DNA from: Gemmatimonadota bacterium
GTDB lineage: Bacteria; GCA-2686955
Direction of reading: 5' to 3'
NCBI GenBank assembly: GCA_026991065.1
Contig: JALXCG010000641.1
Coordinates: 1 to 13,963, forward strand
Length of the DNA stretch: 13,963 nt
A program made the translations under genes and the position numbers. Each line of letters opens with the position of its first letter. Positions within the stretch are counted from its first letter, which is position 1. Positions 6,256 to 13,607 of this stretch are shown piece after piece. The notes below the pieces were generated by a model, which worked only from the letters and a program-made list of their open reading frames with translations, ran no database searches and had not been told where the DNA came from.

Positions 6256-7839
6256 TCAGACCGGGTCATCAGGGATCTCCGCAACCAGAGCTTCCGTCGT
6301 CAGCACAAGCCCGGCAATCGATCCCGCATTCTGCAACGCGGCACGGACTGTCTTGGCGGGGTCGATGACCCCACGAGCGACGAGATCCGCGTATTCGCCG
6401 GCGCGGGCATCATACCCCTCATGCGCCGACAACGCACCCACGTGTTGCACGACCACGGCTCCTTCTGCACCAGAGTTATCAGCAATCGTCCGTAGGGGAA
6501 TCTCGAGAGCACGGGCAACGATGGCAGCAGCGGTCTCATCCTCGCCCGTCCAGCCCAGCGTGCGAAGATGCTGGCCGGCCCTCAGGAGGGCTACCCCGCC
6601 CCCCGGCACAACCCCTTCCGCCACCGCTGCAATGGTAGCGCTCAGAGCATCTTCAACACGGGCCTTGCGCTCTCTCATGGCCATCTCCGTCTGAGCCCCG
6701 ACGCGGATTACGGCGATGCCACTCACCAAGCGCGCAAGGCGCTTTGCAAGTCGGTCTCGATCAAGCTCTGAGTCCGTCGCGGCAATCTGCTGACGAAGAG
6801 CACTGGCGCGTGCTTCGATCTGTGTCGGAGAGCCTCCGCCGCCAACGAGAGTGGTTGTTTCAGCCGTCACCGTGACACGACGTGCACTGCCCATATCTGC
6901 AAGGGTGGCACAGTCCAGGCCACGCCCTGCTTCCTCGGAGATCAGGTGGCCACCGGTGAGGGTCGCCAGATCCTCCAGTAAATCCCGCCGTCCATCTCCG
7001 AAACCGGGAGCCTTCACTGCTACCACCTGCAAAGCTCCGCGAAGTTTGTTCACGACCAACGTAGCAAGGGCCTCCCCTTCAACGTCTTCTGCCACGATCA
7101 AGAGGGGGCGGTTTGCCTGTGCCGCTTTTTCGAGGAGTGGAAGCAGATCGCGCATCGTGGCGATCTTCCGGTCGCAAATGAGTACCAGCGCGTTCTCCAG
7201 CACCGACTCCATTCTCTCGGCGTCAGTCGCAAAATACGGCGATAGATACCCGCGGTCGAGCCGCATCCCCTCGACCACCTCGAGAGACGTTTCCGTCGCC
7301 GCTGCTTCCTCCACGCTGATCACCCCGTCCTTGCCCACCTGCTCCATCGCGCTGGCGAGCAACTCGCCGACTTCGCGATCACCATTGGCAGCAATCGTGG
7401 CCACTTGCTCAATTCGTTCTTTGTTGACGAGGGCGATTGCGTTGGCCTGGATCCAACCCGCAGCTTCACGGATGGCGCGGTCCATGCCCCGCTTCAACGC
7501 ATGAGGATTCATTCCGCCACTCACGGCCTGAATCCCCTCAAACATTAGCGCCCGCGCCAGGACTGTTGCGGTAGCAGTCCCATCTCCCGCCACATCCGCA
7601 GTCTTGCTGGCGGCTTCTTTGAGCAATTGGGCGCCCATGTTCTCGTACGGGTCGTCCAACTCCAGGTCCTGGGCCACGCCGGCACCATCGCGCGTGAGTG
7701 CGGGAGCCCCCAACCCCCTGTCCACAATCACATTCGCACCGCAGGGCCCGAGAGTGATTGCCACGACTTCGGCCAGTTTGTCAACTCCACGCTTCAGACG
7801 CCGCCGCGCGGCGAAGTTGTATTCGATCTCTTTTGGCAT
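6256..7839 (-). CDS. groEL: Divergent GroEL-type (group I) chaperonin paralogue
   Basis: At 527 residues this is a full-length 60 kDa chaperonin, which folds proteins in an ATP-driven double ring with GroES. Family landmarks are clear: ITLGP (28-32), DPYENMGAQLLKEAASKT (63-80), VAGDG (83-87), GYLSPYF in the apical domain, AEDVEGEALATLVVN, VKAPGFGDGR, KARVEDAL with the catalytic Asp, and PGGGVALL. Apical aromatic and leucine positions that contact GroES and substrate look kept. Several near-invariant ATP-site positions differ from E. coli: LGPKG reads LGPCG, TKDG reads TRDG, and DGTTT reads DGTAT. The C-terminal GGM-repeat tail is absent, the protein ending EIPDDPV. No groES is adjacent. It is probably a secondary, specialised copy; the housekeeping groESL should be elsewhere. 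AGGA lies a few bases before the ATG. Confidence 0.93.
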   Translation of the reverse strand: MPKEIEYNFAARRRLKRGVDKLAEVVAITLGPCGANVIVDRGLGAPALTRDGAGVAQDLELDDPYENMGAQLLKEAASKTADVAGDGTATATVLARALMFEGIQAVSGGMNPHALKRGMDRAIREAAGWIQANAIALVNKERIEQVATIAANGDREVGELLASAMEQVGKDGVISVEEAAATETSLEVVEGMRLDRGYLSPYFATDAERMESVLENALVLICDRKIATMRDLLPLLEKAAQANRPLLIVAEDVEGEALATLVVNKLRGALQVVAVKAPGFGDGRRDLLEDLATLTGGHLISEEAGRGLDCATLADMGSARRVTVTAETTTLVGGGGSPTQIEARASALRQQIAATDSELDRDRLAKRLARLVSGIAVIRVGAQTEMAMRERKARVEDALSATIAAVAEGVVPGGGVALLRAGQHLRTLGWTGEDETAAAIVARALEIPLRTIADNSGAEGAVVVQHVGALSAHEGYDARAGEYADLVARGVIDPAKTVRAALQNAGSIAGLVLTTEALVAEIPDDPV

Positions 7840-7867
7840 GAGTTTCCTGACAAGATTCCCCCTGAGT

Positions 7868-7904
7868 GCGCTCTTCGATTCGAATGCGAGCGCTTGCGGG
7901 TCAA
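7868..7904 (-). promoter_or_regulatory. Candidate groEL promoter with overlapping inverted repeat
   Basis: On the minus strand TTGACC (7904-7899) and TCGAAT (7883-7878) are separated by 15 bases, a usable but short sigma70-type spacing. A perfect inverted repeat with arms GCGCTC and GAGCGC (7868-7873 and 7888-7893) straddles the -10 candidate, the usual place for a repressor site. It does not match the CIRCE element of HrcA in arm sequence or spacing. Both the promoter and the operator idea are inference from position. Confidence 0.3.
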
Positions 7905-8216
7905 CAAGTGTGCCCCAAGAGCGCGCCGAGGTAAACAGCCCTCCCCCGTGCGATTCATCTTCGGGACTTTGTAGGTGCCGGATTCGCCATTATTCAGCGT
8001 AGCGCAATAGGAAGAGAGTGGCCCCCCGAAAGCCTCTCCGGCAACGCAACCGCATCGCCAGGCCACAGCCTCCGATTCAGCTCGTGGGACACACCGCGTG
8101 CCCCGGTGATTGAAAATGCGGCTGGAAAACCGGCCAGGATACAAGCGGACCCAAGGTGGATCTCCGACCAGCGGAAGGCACGCTTTCCCCTTTCTCCATT
8201 TCGTCGATCCGAATGC

Positions 8217-8245
8217 TTGAACCCGCTTCCATTCACGAGTAAAGT
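8217..8245 (+). promoter_or_regulatory. Candidate sigma70 promoter of the atp operon
   Basis: TTGAAC (8217-8222) and TAAAGT (8240-8245) each match four of six consensus bases and are separated by the optimal 17 bases. Transcription would start near 8252, leaving a leader of about 46 bases before atpZ, which has a good GAGGAAAGG ribosome site. It is the best promoter-like pair in the gap. Confidence 0.45.
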
Positions 8246-8297
8246 ATCGGCTCCTTACCATTTGGTTGACCCACAGTCGTGAGGAAAGGCCTCTCGA

Positions 8298-8534
8298 ATG
8301 GCAAAAGCCCGACGAGCACAAACCGGGTTCCTTCGGCTCTCGTCGGCGGGATTCGAATTGGCTGCGTCCATCATCGGTTTTGCAGCTTTGGGCTATGGCT
8401 TCGATCGGCATTACGATACCGCTCCCAGGGGTGTGCTGATTGGCACCGGCCTCGGGTTGGTGGGCGGTCTCTACAATCTGGTCAAAGGGGCACTCCGCGC
8501 GACCCGGAAATTCGACCAAGAAACTAAAACATGA
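8298..8534 (+). CDS. atpZ: AtpZ/ATPase_gene1 family small membrane protein
   Basis: This is a 78-residue protein at the head of the ATP synthase operon. It has a basic N-terminus (MAKARR), two membrane segments at about 17-35 and 44-64 joined by a short loop with GYGFDRHYDTAPRG, and a basic C-terminus. The G..LG..LD....P..L..G...G pattern is that of the AtpZ/AtpI-type family (PF09527-like). In characterised systems AtpZ and AtpI act together as a small ion channel thought to supply Mg2+ or other ions to the synthase. A strong Shine-Dalgarno sequence (GAGGAAAGG at 8281-8289) precedes the ATG. The stop codon overlaps an ATG (ATGA) that opens a 20-codon frame leading to atpI. Confidence 0.85.
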   Translation: MAKARRAQTGFLRLSSAGFELAASIIGFAALGYGFDRHYDTAPRGVLIGTGLGLVGGLYNLVKGALRATRKFDQETKT

Positions 8535-8593
8535 CCTCGCTGCTCCGCCCACAAGGGTGGGGAGCGAGGCGGATCATTGGCCAGAGTTCGTGA
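8531..8593 (+). CDS. 20-codon mini-ORF linking atpZ to atpI
   Basis: The ATG overlaps the atpZ stop (ATGA) and the TGA overlaps a GTG in the atpI frame (GTGA), so both ends are in coupling geometry. The peptide begins MTSLLRPQGWGA and resembles no family I know. The atpI frame itself has no ATG and no well-placed Shine-Dalgarno sequence. Ribosomes finishing the mini-ORF could therefore re-initiate at the atpI GTG. Alternatively the ATG is the true atpI start and a base has been lost near the G-rich run at 8555-8562. A chance frame is also possible. Confidence 0.35.
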   Translation: MTSLLRPQGWGARRIIGQSS

Positions 8594-8994
8594 CGACCGG
8601 CAGAAATCATTTCCCCTGGATTCGGTTTCTCCGCTGGCTGCTGCTGTGCAGCGCTCTCCTTTTCATCGTGGGCTACCTACCCACCGTCCATCTGGGTGGG
8701 CGAGATGCGGTAGCAAGCATGCTGGTGGGGTGCGCAATCAGCGTGATCACCTCCATTCTGGGTGCCATTCCCCTCGCGTGTCGCGCTGTGACAAGTGACC
8801 GCGCGAGGGCTCTGGTGCCATTGACTGGAGTCGGGCTGCGTTTCGCCGCGGCACTGGTTCTTGGACTCCTTACCGTTTTTCTTACATCTCTCGCTCCCGT
8901 GCCTCTCCTCATGTGGGTGGCACTAAGCCACTTGGCCTTTCTCACCATCGACGTCAGGTTTGCGTTCCAAGCAATCGCAAATTCCGAGACCTAA
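8590..8994 (+). CDS. atpI: ATP synthase subunit I-like membrane protein
   Basis: This is a 134-residue, very hydrophobic protein with four membrane segments, beginning about FLRWLLLCSALLFIVGYL, AVASMLVGCAISVITSILG, GVGLRFAAALVLGLLTVFL and LLMWVALSHLAFLTI. That layout and its place between atpZ and atpB match AtpI (PF03899-like), an assembly factor for the c-ring. Direct sequence signatures are weak in this family, so the name rests on topology and position. No ATG exists in the frame near the start. I chose GTG at 8590 because it overlaps the mini-ORF stop (GTGA). A GTG at 8557 would add 11 residues, but its only purine run touches the codon. The frame is open upstream inside atpZ, which is not expected to be translated as part of this protein. 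Confidence 0.7.
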   Translation: MTTGRNHFPWIRFLRWLLLCSALLFIVGYLPTVHLGGRDAVASMLVGCAISVITSILGAIPLACRAVTSDRARALVPLTGVGLRFAAALVLGLLTVFLTSLAPVPLLMWVALSHLAFLTIDVRFAFQAIANSET

Positions 8995-8999
8995 AGACC

Positions 9000-9851
9000 A
9001 TGGGAAGCCTGTTTTACATCTCCTCCGGGAACCCCCTGGATCACATCGTTCAGCACCCGCTCAAGCAGATTCACGTCGATCTGGGGTTTCCACTTACTCC
9101 CGACGGTGTGATCACTCTCTTCAGCGATCACATCTCGATGCTCCTTCTCGCGGGCCTGCTTCTCGTGGTTTTCTTTCCGAGACTGGTGCGCGGTCGGCGA
9201 GCGAAAAGCGGAATTGAAGCGATGGTCCCGACCGGCTCCGCAAATCTCCTGGAAATGATCTGCGAATATTTTCGCAAAGAGGTAGCCTATCCGGTCCTGC
9301 ATGAACACACGGATCGCTTCATCAAGTACATCTGGAGCGTCTTCTTCTTCGTCGTCACAGTCAACCTCCTGGGCCTGCTACCCATTCCAGCGATAAGCGA
9401 ACTATTCGGCGTGCACCTTGGCGGAACCGCAACAGCCAACATCTACACCACGGGGACTCTCGCGGTGCTGACCATGATCATGATGGTTGCGAATGGATTG
9501 CGCATGGGAGGCACCAAATACCTCGCGCATTTCAGTCCCGGTCCAATCTGGCTGGCTCCGCTGATGATTCCGGTCGAGATCATCGGTCTTGGCGCGAAGA
9601 TCTTTGCTCTGGCGGTCCGTCTTTTCGCCAACATGATGGCCGGCCACATTCTCTTGGCCGTGCTCCTCAGTTTCATTCTCGCGGCGGGTAGCTCGAGTGG
9701 CGCCGCTGCCGGACTGGGCGTAGCCGTCCCCGTCGTATTGGGCAGCGTAGCGATTACACTCCTTGAGATCTTCGTCGCTTTCCTTCAAGCGTTTATCTTC
9801 ACCTTTCTGACCACGCTCTTCATTGCCATGTCGGTTGTTCTCGACCACTGA
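9000..9851 (+). CDS. atpB: F-type ATP synthase subunit a
   Basis: Subunit a forms the two proton half-channels of Fo and presses against the c-ring. The 283-residue protein has an N-terminal amphipathic part (PLKQIHVDLGF), membrane helices at about 44-62, 110-130, 146-166, 185-205, 213-232 and 243-278, TATANIYTTGTLAVLT, and the essential arginine R207 in AVRLFANMMAGH (E. coli R210). Late polar residues E256 and Q263 lie in LLEIFVAFLQAFIF, matching the conserved helix facing the ring. The frame is open upstream to 8913, but that part overlaps atpI. The ATG at 9000, 5 bases after the atpI stop, gives the family's usual N-terminus. It has no good Shine-Dalgarno sequence, which suggests coupling to atpI. 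Confidence 0.96.
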   Translation: MGSLFYISSGNPLDHIVQHPLKQIHVDLGFPLTPDGVITLFSDHISMLLLAGLLLVVFFPRLVRGRRAKSGIEAMVPTGSANLLEMICEYFRKEVAYPVLHEHTDRFIKYIWSVFFFVVTVNLLGLLPIPAISELFGVHLGGTATANIYTTGTLAVLTMIMMVANGLRMGGTKYLAHFSPGPIWLAPLMIPVEIIGLGAKIFALAVRLFANMMAGHILLAVLLSFILAAGSSSGAAAGLGVAVPVVLGSVAITLLEIFVAFLQAFIFTFLTTLFIAMSVVLDH

Positions 9852-9988
9852 CAGTGAGGAGCGTGTTCGACGATCTTGCCATGCCCGGATATGCGCGGGG
9901 CACGCGGGCCGTAAGGCGTGACTGCGATGGCGAGCGAACAATCGGTGACCTGCCCCGCCAGGTTTCCAGCCACAGGAATCCAAAGAAA
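9852..9988 (+). other. atpB-atpE spacer with small inverted repeats
   Basis: This 137-base gap is longer than most in the operon. It holds two small perfect inverted repeats sharing bases 9901-9902: TGCCC/GGGCA (9882-9886 and 9898-9902) and CACGC/GCGTG (9901-9905 and 9916-9920). Neither has a T run. The frame of atpE is open through the whole gap, but the encoded stretch is not like a c subunit. It may be a structured leader for the highly expressed c gene. Confidence 0.35.
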
Positions 9989-10306
9989 ATGAACTCAAAA
10001 CTCACGAAGATTCTCTTCACTCTTGCGCTCCTCGTTCTGATCGCTCCTGCGATGGCTTTCGCGGAGGAAGCCGCCACACTCATCACGACGGCTGGCGCGG
10101 GTAAGTTGGGTGGCGCAATTGGTGCAGGCCTCGTGCTCATGGGCGGCGGAGCCGCCATTGGTCGCATCGGCGGCAGCGCGGTCGAGTCGATTGCCCGTCA
10201 GCCCGAAGCGACAAGCCAGATCTCCACGGCGATGATCATCACCGCGGCAATGGTTGAAGGGGCCACCCTCTTCGGCGTCATTGTCGGCCTGATGGCTGTT
10301 CTCTAA
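9989..10306 (+). CDS. atpE: F-type ATP synthase subunit c, with signal-peptide-like leader
   Basis: Subunit c makes the rotating proteolipid ring. The 105-residue precursor starts MNSKLTKILFTLALLVLIAP and has an AMAFA/EE site resembling a signal peptidase cut at about residue 26. Helix 1 follows (about 38-62, glycine-rich, GAIGAGLVLMGGGAAIG), then the polar loop ARQPE (69-73), then helix 2 (about 80-105) with the ion-carrying carboxylate E90 in MVEGATLFG. No Na+-type motif (the Gln in helix 1 with ES/T in helix 2) is visible, so protons are the likely ion. Ordinary c subunits are about 75-90 residues; the excess here is the leader. The ATG is chosen by family fit, with AGGA 13 bases upstream, a weak spacing. 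The longer in-frame start at 9854 was rejected. Confidence 0.94.
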   Translation: MNSKLTKILFTLALLVLIAPAMAFAEEAATLITTAGAGKLGGAIGAGLVLMGGGAAIGRIGGSAVESIARQPEATSQISTAMIITAAMVEGATLFGVIVGLMAVL

Positions 10307-10405
10307 GTTCCGACAACCTGCACGCGCGCTCCTTTTCCCACCAGTTGCGAGGTCGAAGGGACAGAGCGATGCGTTCGATTCGCCCGCAGAGGACCACGCC
10401 GTGCC

Positions 10406-10435
10406 GCTGAGGTTCGCTTAACCGCCAACCTCAGC
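10406..10435 (+). repeat. Perfect 9-bp hairpin in the atpE-atpF spacer
   Basis: The arms GCTGAGGTT (10406-10414) and AACCTCAGC (10427-10435) are fully complementary around a 12-base loop. There is no downstream T run, so it is not an intrinsic terminator. It sits 100 bases after the c-subunit stop and could protect or process the mRNA to raise c over the other subunits. Confidence 0.6.
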
Positions 10436-10456
10436 AACCACGGGCACCTCACCCAA

Positions 10457-10482
10457 GCCCCTGTCGCTGCCTGCGCAGGGGC
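10457..10482 (+). repeat. Perfect 7-bp hairpin just upstream of atpF
   Basis: The arms GCCCCTG (10457-10463) and CAGGGGC (10476-10482) enclose another 12-base loop. It ends 18 bases before the atpF ATG, close to the likely ribosome site, so it could influence translation of subunit b. It has no T run. With the preceding hairpin it makes the 194-base atpE-atpF gap a structured region. Confidence 0.55.
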
Positions 10483-10500
10483 CTGAGAAGAGACTTGAGG

Positions 10501-11094
10501 ATGAAACGAAGAGTGTTTGAATTGGCAACCGCGCTGACTCTGCTCTGCCTTTCCGGCGCAGCGTGGGCCAGCGGCGGCGGAGAAGAAGGCACCATTAGCC
10601 CCTTCGCGGGTGACGTCGGCAACATTCTGTGGACATTGGTGATCTTCCTGCTGGTTGTGACCGTGCTCGGAAAGTTCGCCTGGAGCCCAATGCTGGCTTC
10701 ACTGCAATCTCGCGAGAAGTTCATTCACGATTCGCTTGCGGAAGCCAAGAAGGAGCGTGAAGAGGCTGCAAAGCAACTGGCGCGCTACGAAGCTGAGTTG
10801 GCAAATGCGCGCAAGGAAGCAAGCAAGATTGCCGAAGAGGGCCGCCGCGATGCCGAGGCTTTGCGGAAGAAGATTGAAGCGCAGGCGGATGAAGAGGCGA
10901 AGCGCATCATTGAGCGCGCGAGGCGTGAGATCGATGTCGCCAAGCAGGCTGCGGTTCACGATCTCTATTCGCAGGCTGGCCAATTGGCGACCGAGTTGGC
11001 GGGGCGCATTATCCACAAGGAGTTAAATGCCGCAGACCACGCCGCTCTGATTTCCGAGGCTATTGGTCAAATGGACTTGCCGGAGCGCAACTAG
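10501..11094 (+). CDS. atpF: F-type ATP synthase subunit b, with signal-peptide-like leader
   Basis: Subunit b is the peripheral stalk that holds alpha3beta3 against subunit a. The 197-residue protein has a signal-like start (MKRRVFELATALTLLCLSG, cut-site-like AAWA/SGGG near residue 23), the true membrane anchor at about 41-60 (NILWTLVIFLLVVTVLGKFAW), and then a long charged coiled coil at about 70-150 rich in Glu, Lys, Arg and Ala. A C-terminal part (LATELAGRIIHKELNAADH) contacts delta. Typical b subunits are about 155-170 residues without the leader. A TTG at 10495 is in frame, but the ATG at 10501 is preferred, with AGAAGAG about 8 bases upstream. Only one b gene is present before atpH; there is no separate b-prime. 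Confidence 0.93.
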   Translation: MKRRVFELATALTLLCLSGAAWASGGGEEGTISPFAGDVGNILWTLVIFLLVVTVLGKFAWSPMLASLQSREKFIHDSLAEAKKEREEAAKQLARYEAELANARKEASKIAEEGRRDAEALRKKIEAQADEEAKRIIERARREIDVAKQAAVHDLYSQAGQLATELAGRIIHKELNAADHAALISEAIGQMDLPERN

Positions 11095-11150
11095 TCCTTT
11101 TCGAGCGGCTGCTGACCGGCTGCCGCTATGGAAGAAAGGCCGGATCGCCC

Positions 11151-11741
11151 ATGGCGAAGTTCGACGACAAAGCAATGGCAATCGCCCGCGTCTATGCTCG
11201 AGCAATGCTTGAGTTGGCGCCGGAAGATGCGCGGGGCTCACTCTGCGACGAACTGTTCGCGCTGGTTTCGATTGTCCGCAACCAAGCAGAGTTTGCGGAT
11301 TTTCTCGCCAGCCCGATGGTGGATCAGGAAGCACGGCGCACGGTCATAGACAGGGCGCTGAAGGGCAAGATCAGTGATCTTCTTCTGGATTCGCTCCAGG
11401 TCATGAACCGTAAATCCCGATTGCCGCTCTTGCCCGCGGTCGCGCAGGCCTACCGGCAAGAGTATGACCACGCCCGGGGAGTCGTCGCGGTCCGCGTACT
11501 TAGCGCCGTTCAGCTTGACGAAGCTCAGCGCCGTGCGCTGGTTTCGAAGCTAGAGAAGCTCACCGGAAAGACCCCCGCCATTGAGGCGATTGTGGACCCT
11601 TCTATCGTCGGGGGAATCATCGTTCAAATCGGAGACAAGCTTCTGGATGGAAGCGTCGCCAGACAGCTTGAAGTTGCCGGGCGAAGGCTTCAAGAACGTG
11701 CTTCGAAAGAGATTCGCTCGAACAAGTCGTACTGGGCGTGA
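11151..11741 (+). CDS. atpH: F-type ATP synthase subunit delta
   Basis: Delta caps the alpha3beta3 head and links it to subunit b. The 196-residue protein begins AKFDDKAMAIARVYARAML, matching the family's early ..A..YA.AL pattern. It has FADFLASPMVDQEARRTVID (48-67), and ends with VGGIIVQIGDKLLDGSVARQLE (153-174), the best-conserved delta signature (GG....GD...D.S....L). The length is slightly above the usual 175-185. It starts 56 bases after atpF; a partly placed AAAGG precedes the ATG. An alternative ATG at 11128 lies in another frame and is not used. Confidence 0.94.
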   Translation: MAKFDDKAMAIARVYARAMLELAPEDARGSLCDELFALVSIVRNQAEFADFLASPMVDQEARRTVIDRALKGKISDLLLDSLQVMNRKSRLPLLPAVAQAYRQEYDHARGVVAVRVLSAVQLDEAQRRALVSKLEKLTGKTPAIEAIVDPSIVGGIIVQIGDKLLDGSVARQLEVAGRRLQERASKEIRSNKSYWA

Positions 11742-11822
11742 CGCACGCCGCGTTTCGCAGTTCACCTTTTGATGATGGACGCCTTCGGCGGCGCAGTCAC
11801 CGCAGGCACGAGGTAGAGACGG

Positions 11823-13550
<1,728 letters not shown>

Positions 13551-13607
13551 CGCTCGTCCATCACGCGCCGATGATCTCCTTGCGGCGCCAGACGGAAGAA
13601 AGACGCG

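Larger units (their letters stand above)
7840..8297. other. Divergent intergenic region between groEL and atpZ
   Basis: These 458 bases separate two operons that point away from each other. They contain the candidate groEL promoter near the left end and the candidate atp promoter near the right end. A small hairpin (GGCTGG, AAAA, CCGGCC at 8120-8135, with one G-U pair) lies between and has no T run. I see no tRNA, rRNA or recognisable gene. An 80-codon minus-strand frame from a GTG at 8236 to 7994 has ordinary-looking composition but matches nothing I know. Confidence 0.6.

Noticed and set aside
7868-7893. CIRCE (HrcA) element upstream of groEL
   Set aside because: The arms and the 14-base spacer do not match TTAGCACTC-N9-GAGTGCTAA.
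7870-7900. tRNA-like TTCGAAT loop on the minus strand
   Set aside because: The flanking bases do not pair as a T-arm and no acceptor, D or anticodon arm can be drawn.
8120-8135. Hairpin GGCTGG-AAAA-CCGGCC as a terminator
   Set aside because: The stem is short and no T run follows on either strand; it lies between two divergent promoters where no terminator is needed.
7794-8552. 252-codon minus-strand frame spanning the gap and parts of groEL and atpZ
   Set aside because: It overlaps the well-supported atpZ and the 5' end of groEL; the product is rich in Arg, Ser and Cys with no domain pattern.
8913-8999. Upstream in-frame extension of subunit a
   Set aside because: It overlaps the end of atpI and has no similarity to subunit a; the ATG at 9000 gives the usual start.
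9854-9988. 45-codon in-frame N-terminal extension of subunit c
   Set aside because: The extension is polar and charged, unlike any c subunit, and would bury the signal-like leader; the ATG at 9989 fits the family.
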